Assembly (NCBI RefSeq): GCF_001583435.1
Contig: NZ_CP013251.1
Coordinates: 3,857,215 to 3,921,214, forward strand
DNA from: Endozoicomonas montiporae CL-33
GTDB lineage: Bacteria; Pseudomonadota; Gammaproteobacteria; Pseudomonadales; Endozoicomonadaceae
Reading direction: 5' to 3'
Length of the DNA: 64,000 bases
Shown one piece after another: positions 8,629 to 15,621 of the stretch (position 1 is its first letter; every line of letters begins with the position of its first letter). The translations under genes were made by a program, and so were the position numbers. Under the pieces are notes generated by a model. The model was not told the DNA's origin, ran no database searches, and was given only the letters and a program-made list of their open reading frames with translations.

Positions 8629-8658
8629 TTGCACAATTGTTTCGTTTCGCGCTATGAT
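8629..8658 (+). promoter_or_regulatory. Candidate sigma-70 promoter for the AbgT-family gene
   Basis: TTGCAC (8629-8634) and TATGAT (8653-8658) are separated by 18 bp in the divergent region between enolase and the transporter, giving a start near 8665 and a long leader of about 265 nt before the ATG at 8933. Confidence 0.5.
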
Positions 8659-8675
8659 GCCCGCTCATTTTTGTT

Positions 8676-8700
8676 GGACGACATATACCGTATGTTGTCC
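8676..8700. promoter_or_regulatory. Palindrome in the AbgT leader (operator or hairpin)
   Basis: GGACGACATA (8676-8685) and TATGTTGTCC (8691-8700) form a near-perfect dyad with one G-T mismatch, centred about 20 bp downstream of the candidate transcription start. It could be a repressor site or a leader hairpin. The remaining leader to 8932 shows no convincing gene. Confidence 0.45.
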
Positions 8701-8932
8701 GGCATGATTTTTGTCGGGAAGTGATTGCCCGGCCATAAAAGCAATTAAGCCTGAGAATAAAAATACTTATCCGAAGGTTTAATTGAAACAGGTTGTCACC
8801 ATCAACCTGCCCGTACGCTGTTATCCCATACCCGATAACCGTCGTACACCTGCCAAAAGGATCTCTGGAAGACTATTTCAGTACAGCACGATTGGCAGGC
8901 ATCACAATGAACAAAAACTGTTGGAGTGGATA

Positions 8933-10543
8933 ATGTCGTACAATTCCGAAGTACTACCAACAGGCAATGCAGATAATCTTAATAACAAGCGCAGTGCCTT
9001 TTCCCGTTTCCTGGCCGCCGTTGAATGGCTGGGCAACCTGTTACCTCACCCGATCACCCTGTTTGCCCTGTTTGCGGTAGGCATCGTGGTGCTCAGTGGC
9101 ATTGCTTCCTGGGCAGGGCTGAGTGTGATTGACCCCCGTCCCGTAGGTGCGCCCGGTCGTGCCGCCAGTGGCGTTATTGAAGTCGTCAACCTGCTCAGTG
9201 CCGATGGTCTGCGCATGATTGTCAGCAATCTGGTGCGTAACTTCACCGGTTTTGCACCGCTGGGTACAGTACTCGTAGCCCTTCTGGGTGTAGGTATTGC
9301 TGAAAATTCCGGCCTGCTCAGTGCTGCTGTGCGTTCGCTGGTGATGAAGGCTTCCCGCCATACGGTCACTATGATTGTGGTGTTTGCCGGTGTTATTTCC
9401 AACACGGCTGCCGAACTGGGCTATGTGGTACTGATTCCACTGTCTGCCATGATCTTTCATTCGCTTGGACGTCACCCGATTGCCGGTCTGGCAGCTGCGT
9501 TTGCCGGTGTGTCTGGTGGTTACAGTGCCAACCTGTTGATTGGTACCGTTGACCCGCTGTTGTCCGGTATTACCGAAGCCGCGGCTCAGATCATCGACCC
9601 GACCTATGCCGTTGGCCCGGAAGTGAACTGGTACTTTATGATGCTGAGTACCTTTATGATCACCTTCGTAGGCTCCTGGGTCACCACCAAGATCGTTGAA
9701 CCACAACTGGGTGAGTACAACAGCGACGAAGCCAGCATTGATCTGTCTGAAGAAAAGATGGAAGAAATCACCGCTGTTGAAAAGCGCGGCCTGAAACTGG
9801 CGGGTCTGTCGCTTGTGATTCTGACCGCACTGATTGCCATGACCGTTGTACCTGAGTCCGGCATTCTGCGTCATCCGGAAACCGGAGCCATTGCCGGTTC
9901 ACCGTTCCTGCGTGGCATCGTTGCCATGATCCTGATTTTCTTTGCCGTACCCGGTATTGTTTACGGTAAGGTGGTGGGCACCATCAAGAATGACCGCGAC
10001 GTTATTGATTGCATGTCCAAGAGTATGAGTACCATGGGCATGTACATTGTGCTGGTATTCTTTGCAGCACAGTTTGTCGCCTACTTCAGTATGACCAACT
10101 TCGGTACAATCTTTGCGGTACTGGGCGCAGAGTTCCTGCAGAGCATTGGTCTGACCGGTCCACTGCTGTTCCTGTTCTTTATCCTGATGTGTGGCTTCGT
10201 TAACCTGATGATTGGCTCTGCGTCTGCCCAGTGGGCAGTCACAGCACCGATCTTTGTACCGATGCTGATGCTGGTCGGTTATGCACCGGAAGTAATTCAG
10301 GCGGCCTATCGTATTGGTGACTCGGTGACCAATATCATCACTCCTATGATGAGTTACTTTGGCCTGATCGTTTCCTTTGCTACTCGCTACAAGAAAGACC
10401 TGGGTATTGGCACACTGATTTCCGTGATGCTGCCGTACTCTCTGTTCTTCCTGCTGGGCTGGAGCCTGCTGTTCTTTATGTGGGTATTTGGTCTGGATAT
10501 GCCGGTTGGGCCAGGGGCTGCAACTTTTTATAGTGCTGGCTGA
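8933..10543 (+). CDS. AbgT-family transporter (p-aminobenzoyl-glutamate type)
   Basis: A 536-residue inner-membrane protein with about a dozen hydrophobic segments. Family marks are the N-terminal RFLAAVEWLGNLLPHPITLFALFA, the RNFTGFAPLGTVLVALLGVGIAE block, the repeat-like AAAFAGVSGGYSANLLIG followed by DPLLSGIT, and the C-terminal RIGDSVTNIITPMMSYF. AbgT proteins import p-aminobenzoyl-glutamate or export folate-like/sulfonamide compounds, driven by the proton gradient. The start at 8933 is chosen because GGAG lies 8 nt upstream and the protein then begins at the usual family position; the longer reading to 8783 adds about 50 residues unlike the family. A second member is at 33809. No abgAB hydrolase genes are adjacent. 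Confidence 0.9.
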   Translation: MSYNSEVLPTGNADNLNNKRSAFSRFLAAVEWLGNLLPHPITLFALFAVGIVVLSGIASWAGLSVIDPRPVGAPGRAASGVIEVVNLLSADGLRMIVSNLVRNFTGFAPLGTVLVALLGVGIAENSGLLSAAVRSLVMKASRHTVTMIVVFAGVISNTAAELGYVVLIPLSAMIFHSLGRHPIAGLAAAFAGVSGGYSANLLIGTVDPLLSGITEAAAQIIDPTYAVGPEVNWYFMMLSTFMITFVGSWVTTKIVEPQLGEYNSDEASIDLSEEKMEEITAVEKRGLKLAGLSLVILTALIAMTVVPESGILRHPETGAIAGSPFLRGIVAMILIFFAVPGIVYGKVVGTIKNDRDVIDCMSKSMSTMGMYIVLVFFAAQFVAYFSMTNFGTIFAVLGAEFLQSIGLTGPLLFLFFILMCGFVNLMIGSASAQWAVTAPIFVPMLMLVGYAPEVIQAAYRIGDSVTNIITPMMSYFGLIVSFATRYKKDLGIGTLISVMLPYSLFFLLGWSLLFFMWVFGLDMPVGPGAATFYSAG

Positions 10544-10551
10544 CTATACGG

Positions 10552-10585
10552 GCACTGTCAACCAAAGTACTACGGTTGACAGTGC
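10552..10585. terminator. Hairpin between AbgT gene and convergent secreted-protein gene
   Basis: GCACTGTCAACC (10552-10563) pairs perfectly with GGTTGACAGTGC (10574-10585) around a 10-nt loop. There is no U-run on either side, so termination would need Rho or it may simply protect the two convergent mRNA ends. Confidence 0.55.
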
Positions 10586-10617
10586 AAGACATGGAGCCAA
10601 TACTCCTCTTTATAAAT

Positions 10618-11793
10618 TTATAAATCGGTGGACGATCCCATATTATCCACTACCCATTCAACTCCACTAGGTTCATACTGAACTTCATTATTTACATCAG
10701 ACAACTCGGTAGCATTTTTCCCGGCATTCTCTTCATCAGGAGGTGTTTTTGAAGGGTCATTTTTTGACTTTTCAATAGGCTCTTGCTCACCAGGCTCGCT
10801 GCTCTCCTTTTCATCCTGCTTACTTGTTTTATCCCGGGAGATGGAAAAAGTCAGTTCATCTTCTTCATCTTCTTCTTCTTCATCTTCTTCATCTTCTTCA
10901 GCTGAAGCTAAAGGTACATTACCCGAACCGGAAACTTGCTCACCAGGCTCGCTGCTCTCCTTTTCATCCTGCTTACTTATTAGGGAGATCAAAAAACTCA
11001 GTTCATGCTCTTCAGCGTTGCCTTCAACTTGAAAGCTCTGGAGTTGGTCTGAATCATTTATGGTAAGCGAACCATGGACAGAGACTTGCAGTTCCGATTC
11101 TTCATTTTCAAGCGTCAGATACCCAGAAAAGCTAAATTGATCTGTTTCAGTTTCAAATGCAAAAAAATTACTCAGGATGCCATTAGTTTGATAAACCTCG
11201 CCGAATGACACAGTAGCGAATGGCAACATTACCGAGGGCGTAGTCTGATGACCAGTTTGGGTGACCTCTTTCAGTAGCTCATGGGTTAAAAGTTTAAACG
11301 GCTGAACTTTTCCACTATTACTTTTAGCTTTTCCTACTTTCCGCTCACTGTTTAACAAAACTGTCTTCAACACGGAAGATTTGGAAGAACTTGAGCTTTT
11401 ATCATCTGGTAACTGCTCATTATCTACTGGCAAATTTTCATTTTCAGCCTTTTGTACAAGGGTTTCATTGGGCTGTAGAGGAGCTTGCTCTGAATCTGCC
11501 AGTGAATCTTGAGCAGTTACTTCATCTGTTTCATCTGTTTCATCTGTTTCATCTGTTTCATCTTTATTATCATCTGCTCCATGTTCAAATGAGGCTAAAA
11601 CAGGTCCTTCCTCGGAGCTCCCAACCCACGCCGAAGATTCAGATTTTTCATGATCCTTTCCTTTGACAGTGCATGTAATCGTATAACGATTGACTTTATT
11701 AAATTCATACCATGGTTGTGCTTGTAAATTAAGAGTCATCACTGCCAGTGCCAAAAACAAGGTTTGCTGCAAGATTAACTTAAACGCTCTCAC
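10618..11793 (-). CDS. Secreted low-complexity acidic protein
   Basis: An orphan of about 391 residues. The favoured start is a GTG at 11793, because AAGG lies about 9 nt upstream and the protein then opens with a good signal peptide (VRAFKLI, hydrophobic LFLALAVMTLNL, cleavage after LQA). The open frame extends to an ATG at 11886 but adds 31 polar residues before the signal. The mature protein is very acidic and repetitive: four and a half DET units near residue 80, two copies of KQDEKESSEPGEQ, and a run of mixed Asp/Glu between them. The repeats are also exact in DNA (44-nt copies at 10782-10825 and 10935-10978). A central segment (YQTNGILSNFFAFETETDQFSFSGYL) looks folded, perhaps a beta domain. 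Function unknown; surface or secreted localisation is inferred. Confidence 0.6.
   Translation of the reverse strand: MRAFKLILQQTLFLALAVMTLNLQAQPWYEFNKVNRYTITCTVKGKDHEKSESSAWVGSSEEGPVLASFEHGADDNKDETDETDETDETDEVTAQDSLADSEQAPLQPNETLVQKAENENLPVDNEQLPDDKSSSSSKSSVLKTVLLNSERKVGKAKSNSGKVQPFKLLTHELLKEVTQTGHQTTPSVMLPFATVSFGEVYQTNGILSNFFAFETETDQFSFSGYLTLENEESELQVSVHGSLTINDSDQLQSFQVEGNAEEHELSFLISLISKQDEKESSEPGEQVSGSGNVPLASAEEDEEDEEEEDEEDELTFSISRDKTSKQDEKESSEPGEQEPIEKSKNDPSKTPPDEENAGKNATELSDVNNEVQYEPSGVEWVVDNMGSSTDL
10782..10978. repeat. Direct 44-bp repeat and acidic-codon run inside a secreted protein gene
   Basis: The 44-nt blocks at 10782-10825 and 10935-10978 are identical. Between them lies a ttc/atc-rich tract (about 10857-10906) coding for Glu and Asp. 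A further 9-bp unit (atctgtttc) repeats about four to five times at 11523-11562. Such arrays can change length by slippage or recombination without shifting the frame (9 bp is a multiple of three, and the 153-bp distance between the 44-mers is also a multiple of three). Confidence 0.8.
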
Positions 11794-11969
11794 TACCGAG
11801 TACCTTATATCAATAGAAAAAATGCTACATTCAGTTAAAGAACTATAGTCAATATTTTGAAAATGCGAAGGTTTAGTCTTTTCCAATATAAAATGAGCCT
11901 AAATAACCCTTACACTGTCGTGTATTGTTCTATGTCTGTTCAAATCAGTATCCAACCATCCACACCCTG

Positions 11970-12167
11970 CGTATGATGCTATCTCTTTAACACAAATCCT
12001 GAAACCCTTGCGGCACAAGCTCTGTAGGAATAACTACAACAGTCGTATAACGAGTCGGTCAAGTTTTCATAGTCTCCATTTATCAAGGGTTTCAGGACGG
12101 TCGCCCTGTCATAAATTGTCAGAAGGTTAAATATTCAATATTTGTGTTAAAGAGATAGCGTATGATG
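11970..12167. mobile_element. 180-bp miniature element with Tn5/IS50-like ends and 9-bp target duplication
   Basis: The element spans 11979-12158. Its ends are perfect 19-bp inverted repeats, CTATCTCTTTAACACAAAT and the complement. These match 14 of 19 bases of the Tn5 mosaic end (CTGTCTCTTATACACATCT). A 9-bp direct repeat CGTATGATG flanks it at 11970-11978 and 12159-12167, the duplication length of the IS50/Tn5 branch of the IS4 family. Inside, CCTGAAACCCTTG (11998-12010) and its exact complement (12084-12096) form a second inverted pair. There is no coding capacity, so it must move with a transposase encoded elsewhere. Confidence 0.9.
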
Positions 12168-12208
12168 GAACATCAACAGTACCTGTCGACGTTGCTCGTG
12201 GTTACGAG

Positions 12209-12355
12209 ACGAAGAACAAGGCACTTTACTGGTTTACCCGTGATCTGAGACTCTCCGATAACCCTTCACTGCTAAAGGCAGCGGCAGATTCAAGGCAGCT
12301 GCTCTGTGTCTATTGTGTTGATCCGGCGTGGTTTGTTGCCGGTCGCTACGGACTA
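12209..12355 (+). pseudogene. N-terminal fragment of DASH-type cryptochrome/photolyase
   Basis: The frame from 12209 reads KNKALYWFTRDLRLSDNPSLL, then a segment ending CVYCVDPAWFVAGRYG, the photolyase/cryptochrome N-terminal antenna domain and closest in style to CryDASH. It is cut after about 48 residues by the miniature element starting at 12356; a full protein would be about 430 residues. The codon where a start is expected (12209-12211) is ACG, so the original ATG may also have mutated. The Tn5-like element sits just upstream, separating it from any promoter. Clearly non-functional. Confidence 0.75.
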
Positions 12356-12546
12356 ATACCAATTCCACCTTACAAGTAACTCACTCCACAAGCCTTGTTG
12401 TCACTGGATTTATATTTTTGATAATAAAGTACAAGAAAGGGCTTATTGGAACGTTAGTTACTCATAGATGTTTGGCCGCGTTCGGCCTGGGGCGCTTCTA
12501 AACATGAATTGCGCAGCCATTCATGTTTAGAAAGGGGAATTGGTAT
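12356..12546. mobile_element. Miniature element, ATACCAATTCC family, copy 1 (composite)
   Basis: The ends are ATACCAATTCC (12356-12366) and its exact complement (12536-12546). The right third holds a long hairpin: TTCTAAACATGAAT and ATTCATGTTTAGAA around the loop tgcgcagcc (about 12496-12532). The left part (a segment with agtaact and agttact) differs from copies 2 and 3, so this looks like a composite or recombined member. It truncates the photolyase fragment. Confidence 0.75.
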
Positions 12547-12551
12547 AACAT

Positions 12552-12582
12552 ACCACTGGCAGGTTTTGTTCCTGTCAGTGGT
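12552..12582 (+). terminator. Orphan hairpin after the photolyase remnant
   Basis: ACCACTGGCAGG (12552-12563) pairs with CCTGTCAGTGGT (12571-12582) with one mismatch. It probably was the terminator of the lost photolyase gene or of a neighbour, and lies 85 bp upstream of the STAS gene. Confidence 0.5.
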
Positions 12583-12667
12583 ACTAACAGGTTCGTCATA
12601 CCAGCTTCCCAAAGGACTCTGTAGGATAGGCACCAGTTAAGGAAAAACCCCATGGAAGGAGTACATC

Positions 12668-13033
12668 ATGGCACTATCCATTAATCTGGAAGACCACTAC
12701 AACTACACACTGGTAGAAATCGAAGGCAAGGTCGATGCGATGTCAGCAAAGATGCTTGATCGCGCACTGGAATCAGCCACATTTGACGGTAACAGACATC
12801 TGGTTCTGGACTGCTCACACCTGTCGAGCATCAGCTCGGAAGGACTGAGAGTCTTGATGAATGCCAGAACCCAGTTGGCACGGTTTCACAGCCTGACACT
12901 ATGCAACGTATCTTCAGCCGTTGCTTCCCTGTTCAAACTGTGCGGTATTACCCGCTACATTCCACTGGTCAAAGGTGTTGATGAGGCTGAAGCTCTGCTT
13001 TATGCGCACGATGCAGCACTGGGCAAAATTTAA
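12668..13033 (+). CDS. STAS-domain protein (anti-sigma-factor-antagonist type)
   Basis: A 121-residue single STAS domain. The core strand-loop LVLDCSHLSSISSEGLRVLM (residues about 45-64) is the SpoIIAA/RsbV motif in which a serine of the SSIS segment would be the phosphorylation site. The N-terminal strand ALSINLEDHYNYTLVEIEGKVDA is also typical. Such proteins act by partner switching: in the unphosphorylated state they sequester an anti-sigma-factor kinase. No partner kinase or PP2C phosphatase lies next to it here, so its target is elsewhere. The ribosome site GAAGGAG lies 7 nt before the ATG. It is followed by a hairpin shared with the convergent permease gene. Confidence 0.85.
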   Translation: MALSINLEDHYNYTLVEIEGKVDAMSAKMLDRALESATFDGNRHLVLDCSHLSSISSEGLRVLMNARTQLARFHSLTLCNVSSAVASLFKLCGITRYIPLVKGVDEAEALLYAHDAALGKI

Positions 13034-13050
13034 CTTATATTTGGCTTATA

Positions 13051-13085
13051 AAAAAACTCCCCACCAGCAATCTGGCAGGGAGTTT
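13051..13085 (-). terminator. Terminator of the minus-strand permease gene
   Basis: AAACTCCC (13054-13061) pairs with GGGAGTTT (13078-13085). Read on the minus strand the stem is followed by a run of seven T, which is a standard Rho-independent terminator for the gene ending at 13111. It may also stop the STAS transcript weakly. Confidence 0.8.
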
Positions 13086-13110
13086 CCAACACTCTGACAA
13101 TTCTGCTTTC

Positions 13111-14376
13111 TTAGAAGAAGAAAGACACTGCCAGCAGCAGAACCATACCAAACATCATGGCAGGACGCTGGAACAGGTTCGCTTCTTTCAGCTCAGAACC
13201 TTTAATCACAGGAATAACAGTCGCCAGAGCCGCTACCGGGCCACCGGTCAGGTAGTACTGCATCACCGCGCCACCACCGGCAGCCATTACCGCCAGACCC
13301 AGCGGGCTTGCTTCAGGAACAGCGGTCATTACTGCCTGCAGGAACGGAATAGAGATAGCAGCAGACGCACCGTTAGACTGGGTAATAAACGACGCAATAC
13401 CTGCCACAATCAGCATGCTCTGCAAAGGTGCAACCGTCAGCATTGGGCGGAACAGGTTGGCAATAGAGTCAGCCATACCGATGTTGTTGATCACGGAAGA
13501 CATGAACAGGAAGCCAATAGTTGCTACCAGAGGCGTTGCAATACGACCCACGCCGTTCAGCATGAACTGCTCAGCCTTGGAGAAGCAGGTAGCACTCAGG
13601 AACATGGTCACGATGCTACTCAGCACACCAACCACAAAGATCGGGTAACCCATTACGAAACCAACCATCAGCACCAGGAATGGCATCATGGTTTTCCAGA
13701 ACGCGTAGTTGTGCTCACTGCTTTCAAACTCTTTAGCAATCGCATTCACTTCTTCATCCGTCATAGGACCGTTTTTCGCGGTTTCCTTACGCAGACGCAT
13801 AAAACTGAAAGCAAAAATTGCCAAAGAAATCAGCACACCGTAAACGTTGATCATACCGAAGCCGATACCGGTAATCGCAACAACAGCAACCTGAGTCGGG
13901 TGAGTGAAACCACCGAAGTTACCCAGATGACCCGCATGAGCGTGAACACCGGCAGACTTGGAAGGGTTAACACCCAGCTTGGAGCTGGCAGCACCAGTCA
14001 GTACAGCGGTAATGGCAGGCTGGGTAAAACCGGTCAGCATACCGATGAAACCTGCAGCCACACCACCAGCAGTGGCAACACCGGCACCGCCACCCAGACG
14101 ACGACCGACTTTAATGATGTTACGGATGATCACATCCAGGAAACCTACACGTTCCATTACACCAATAAACATCAGTACACCCGCCATATCGGCGATAACC
14201 GGATTCAGACCACCGTTAATCAGAGAGGTTACCGAGGGGCCTTCGCCACCGGTCATTGGGAAACCGGCAATCATGGCTGTGATAAAAGAACCGACAATAG
14301 CGGTCAGGTAAAGAGGAGTACGGCCGGATATCATTAATAATAATGTTATCCCCATGACAATTTGAGCGATCAGCAT
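13111..14376 (-). CDS. Ion-transporter-superfamily (GntP-like) permease
   Basis: A 421-residue membrane protein with about 11-12 hydrophobic segments from VMGITLLLMISGRTPLYLTAIVGSF to FGMVLLLAVSFFF. It has an internal-repeat layout: each half carries a Gly/Ser/Thr-rich re-entrant loop, GMLTGFTQPAITAVLTGAASS in the first and ASFITQSNGASAAISIPFLQA in the second. This organisation is seen in gluconate (GntP), citrate and related transporters of the IT superfamily. HAHAGHLGNFGGFTHPTQ (about residues 145-162) is a striking His/Gly-rich loop. The substrate, probably an organic acid, cannot be fixed. The start at 14376 gives a conventional N-terminus; the ribosome site is weak. Confidence 0.65.
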   Translation of the reverse strand: MLIAQIVMGITLLLMISGRTPLYLTAIVGSFITAMIAGFPMTGGEGPSVTSLINGGLNPVIADMAGVLMFIGVMERVGFLDVIIRNIIKVGRRLGGGAGVATAGGVAAGFIGMLTGFTQPAITAVLTGAASSKLGVNPSKSAGVHAHAGHLGNFGGFTHPTQVAVVAITGIGFGMINVYGVLISLAIFAFSFMRLRKETAKNGPMTDEEVNAIAKEFESSEHNYAFWKTMMPFLVLMVGFVMGYPIFVVGVLSSIVTMFLSATCFSKAEQFMLNGVGRIATPLVATIGFLFMSSVINNIGMADSIANLFRPMLTVAPLQSMLIVAGIASFITQSNGASAAISIPFLQAVMTAVPEASPLGLAVMAAGGGAVMQYYLTGGPVAALATVIPVIKGSELKEANLFQRPAMMFGMVLLLAVSFFF

Positions 14377-14731
14377 AACTACTTAATATAATAACTATAA
14401 GAGAGGGAGCCGCGACTATACGCAAACCGTAACTAACAATTTTTGATCAATATCAAATATGTTAACTATTAGGCAGAAACTGCATTCAATCTATTGATAT
14501 CAACCATTAAGTTTCGATTTATTCTCAAGAATAAGCACAAAACGAACAAAGAACGAACTACAGATAACAACAAATTAACAGCGGCGTACTATTAAGAAAA
14601 TATACCTACTATTGACTGCATGATTTTTAGCCTTTTGTTGTTACCGCATGTTTTGGTGCAACAAGGAAACGAATCTTTTCCAGATCTTATTCCCGCCTGA
14701 TTAATGAAGGTGATAACAGACAGGCTGATCA
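14377..14731. other. AT-rich intergenic region
   Basis: About 355 bp upstream of the minus-strand permease and downstream of the minus-strand HAD gene. It is markedly AT-rich and must hold the permease promoter. No convincing gene, terminator or repeat was found in it. Confidence 0.5.
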
Positions 14732-15367
14732 CTATTTACCCATCAAAAACTCACATTCAACCAGAGGCTTAGTCAGGTGCAGTGTCTGAAAACCTAATAC
14801 TTCTGCACCGAGAATATGCTGCCTGGAATCATCGATAAAAAGGGTTTCTTCGGGTTTTAAGGCGTTCTCGTCCAGTACTAATTGAAATATCTCTTTATCA
14901 GGCTTACGCATACCAAGCTCGTGGGAGTAATAGACCCGTTCAAAAACGGACTCGAAGGCCGCTACACTTCCCAAGTCCCTGAGAATACCTTCATTAACAC
15001 GGTCAATATAGATTTTATTGGTATTGCTTAATAGAAAAACTCTGCGGTTTTCAACCACGTCTTTGATCAGTTCAAGAGCCTCAGGAATCAACGGCCCTAA
15101 TAAAGCATTCCAGGCATTATCGAGGCTTTCATCACTCAGCGTTTGACGCTCGCAAAGCGCCCGAAGGCCGTCACGAAACTCAGCAACACTCAGAAGACCA
15201 GTTTCTATCCCGTTAAACAACTCGGACTGTTCAGCCTGTGAAAAACCGGCATGATCGCCCCTTTTCATCAGAGACCCAAGGGCTTTCTCTGTCTTGCTAT
15301 AATCGATTTCGAGAATGACCCCTCCAAAATCAAAGATAACATTTTTAACATTTCTATAGCCTTCCAA
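14732..15367 (-). CDS. HAD-superfamily phosphatase (YihX-like)
   Basis: A 211-residue HAD-IA hydrolase. Motif I is NVIFDFGGVIL, a variant in which the second Asp of the usual DxD is replaced by Gly as in YihX-type and epoxide-hydrolase-N-domain-like members. Motif II is FLLSNTN, the motif III lysine is in LGMRKPDKEIF, and motif IV is TLFIDDS. A helical cap lies between motifs I and II (about residues 30-100). YihX acts on alpha-glucose-1-phosphate; the substrate here is unknown. The best start is a TTG at 15367, six nt after a perfect GGAGG (15374-15378). The longer ATG reading from 15400 has no ribosome site. Confidence 0.75.
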   Translation of the reverse strand: MEGYRNVKNVIFDFGGVILEIDYSKTEKALGSLMKRGDHAGFSQAEQSELFNGIETGLLSVAEFRDGLRALCERQTLSDESLDNAWNALLGPLIPEALELIKDVVENRRVFLLSNTNKIYIDRVNEGILRDLGSVAAFESVFERVYYSHELGMRKPDKEIFQLVLDENALKPEETLFIDDSRQHILGAEVLGFQTLHLTKPLVECEFLMGK

Positions 15368-15573
15368 TTCGCGCCTCCGCCATAGTTTTGAATGATGCAA
15401 AACACACTGATGAAACCAAATTCCAAAAGCTGCCCCGTAGCCTCAGAAGCTATAAAGGAGTTATTGAGGAGCGATAAAAAGCACTCTACCGGATTGATTA
15501 TGCCTGCGTAAAAGCCAATAAAATGTAGCCTATGTTCACTTTCTCTTCCAATAGAAAATGAACCTGTAAATTG

Positions 15574-15587
15574 TGAACAATTGTTCA
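15574..15587. promoter_or_regulatory. Perfect 14-bp palindrome TGAACAATTGTTCA
   Basis: Lies in the region upstream of the HAD gene and downstream of puuB. It shares the TGAAC/GTTCA half-site with the dyad at 18543-18558 in the puu divergent promoter region, though in the opposite arrangement. It is a possible regulator site. Confidence 0.45.
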
Positions 15588-15621
15588 TGGTGAAGCCATG
15601 AACATCATCATGAGCACTGGC

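Noticed and set aside
9041..9874. 277-codon minus-strand frame opposite the AbgT gene
   Set aside because: Rich in Gly, His, Thr and Asn from antisense of a hydrophobic membrane protein; no ribosome site; the plus strand is a clear AbgT transporter.
10857..10906. Repeat array considered as a CRISPR or REP cluster
   Set aside because: The units are codon repeats of Glu/Asp within an open frame, with no spacers and no cas genes.
13711..14337. 208-codon plus-strand frame opposite the permease at 13111
   Set aside because: Antisense composition artefact (Thr/Gly/Asn/His-rich), inside a well-conserved membrane protein gene.
15268..15588. 106-codon minus-strand frame between the HAD gene and puuB
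   Set aside because: Overlaps the HAD start in another frame, lacks a family signal, and the HAD gene with GGAGG-TTG accounts for the region.
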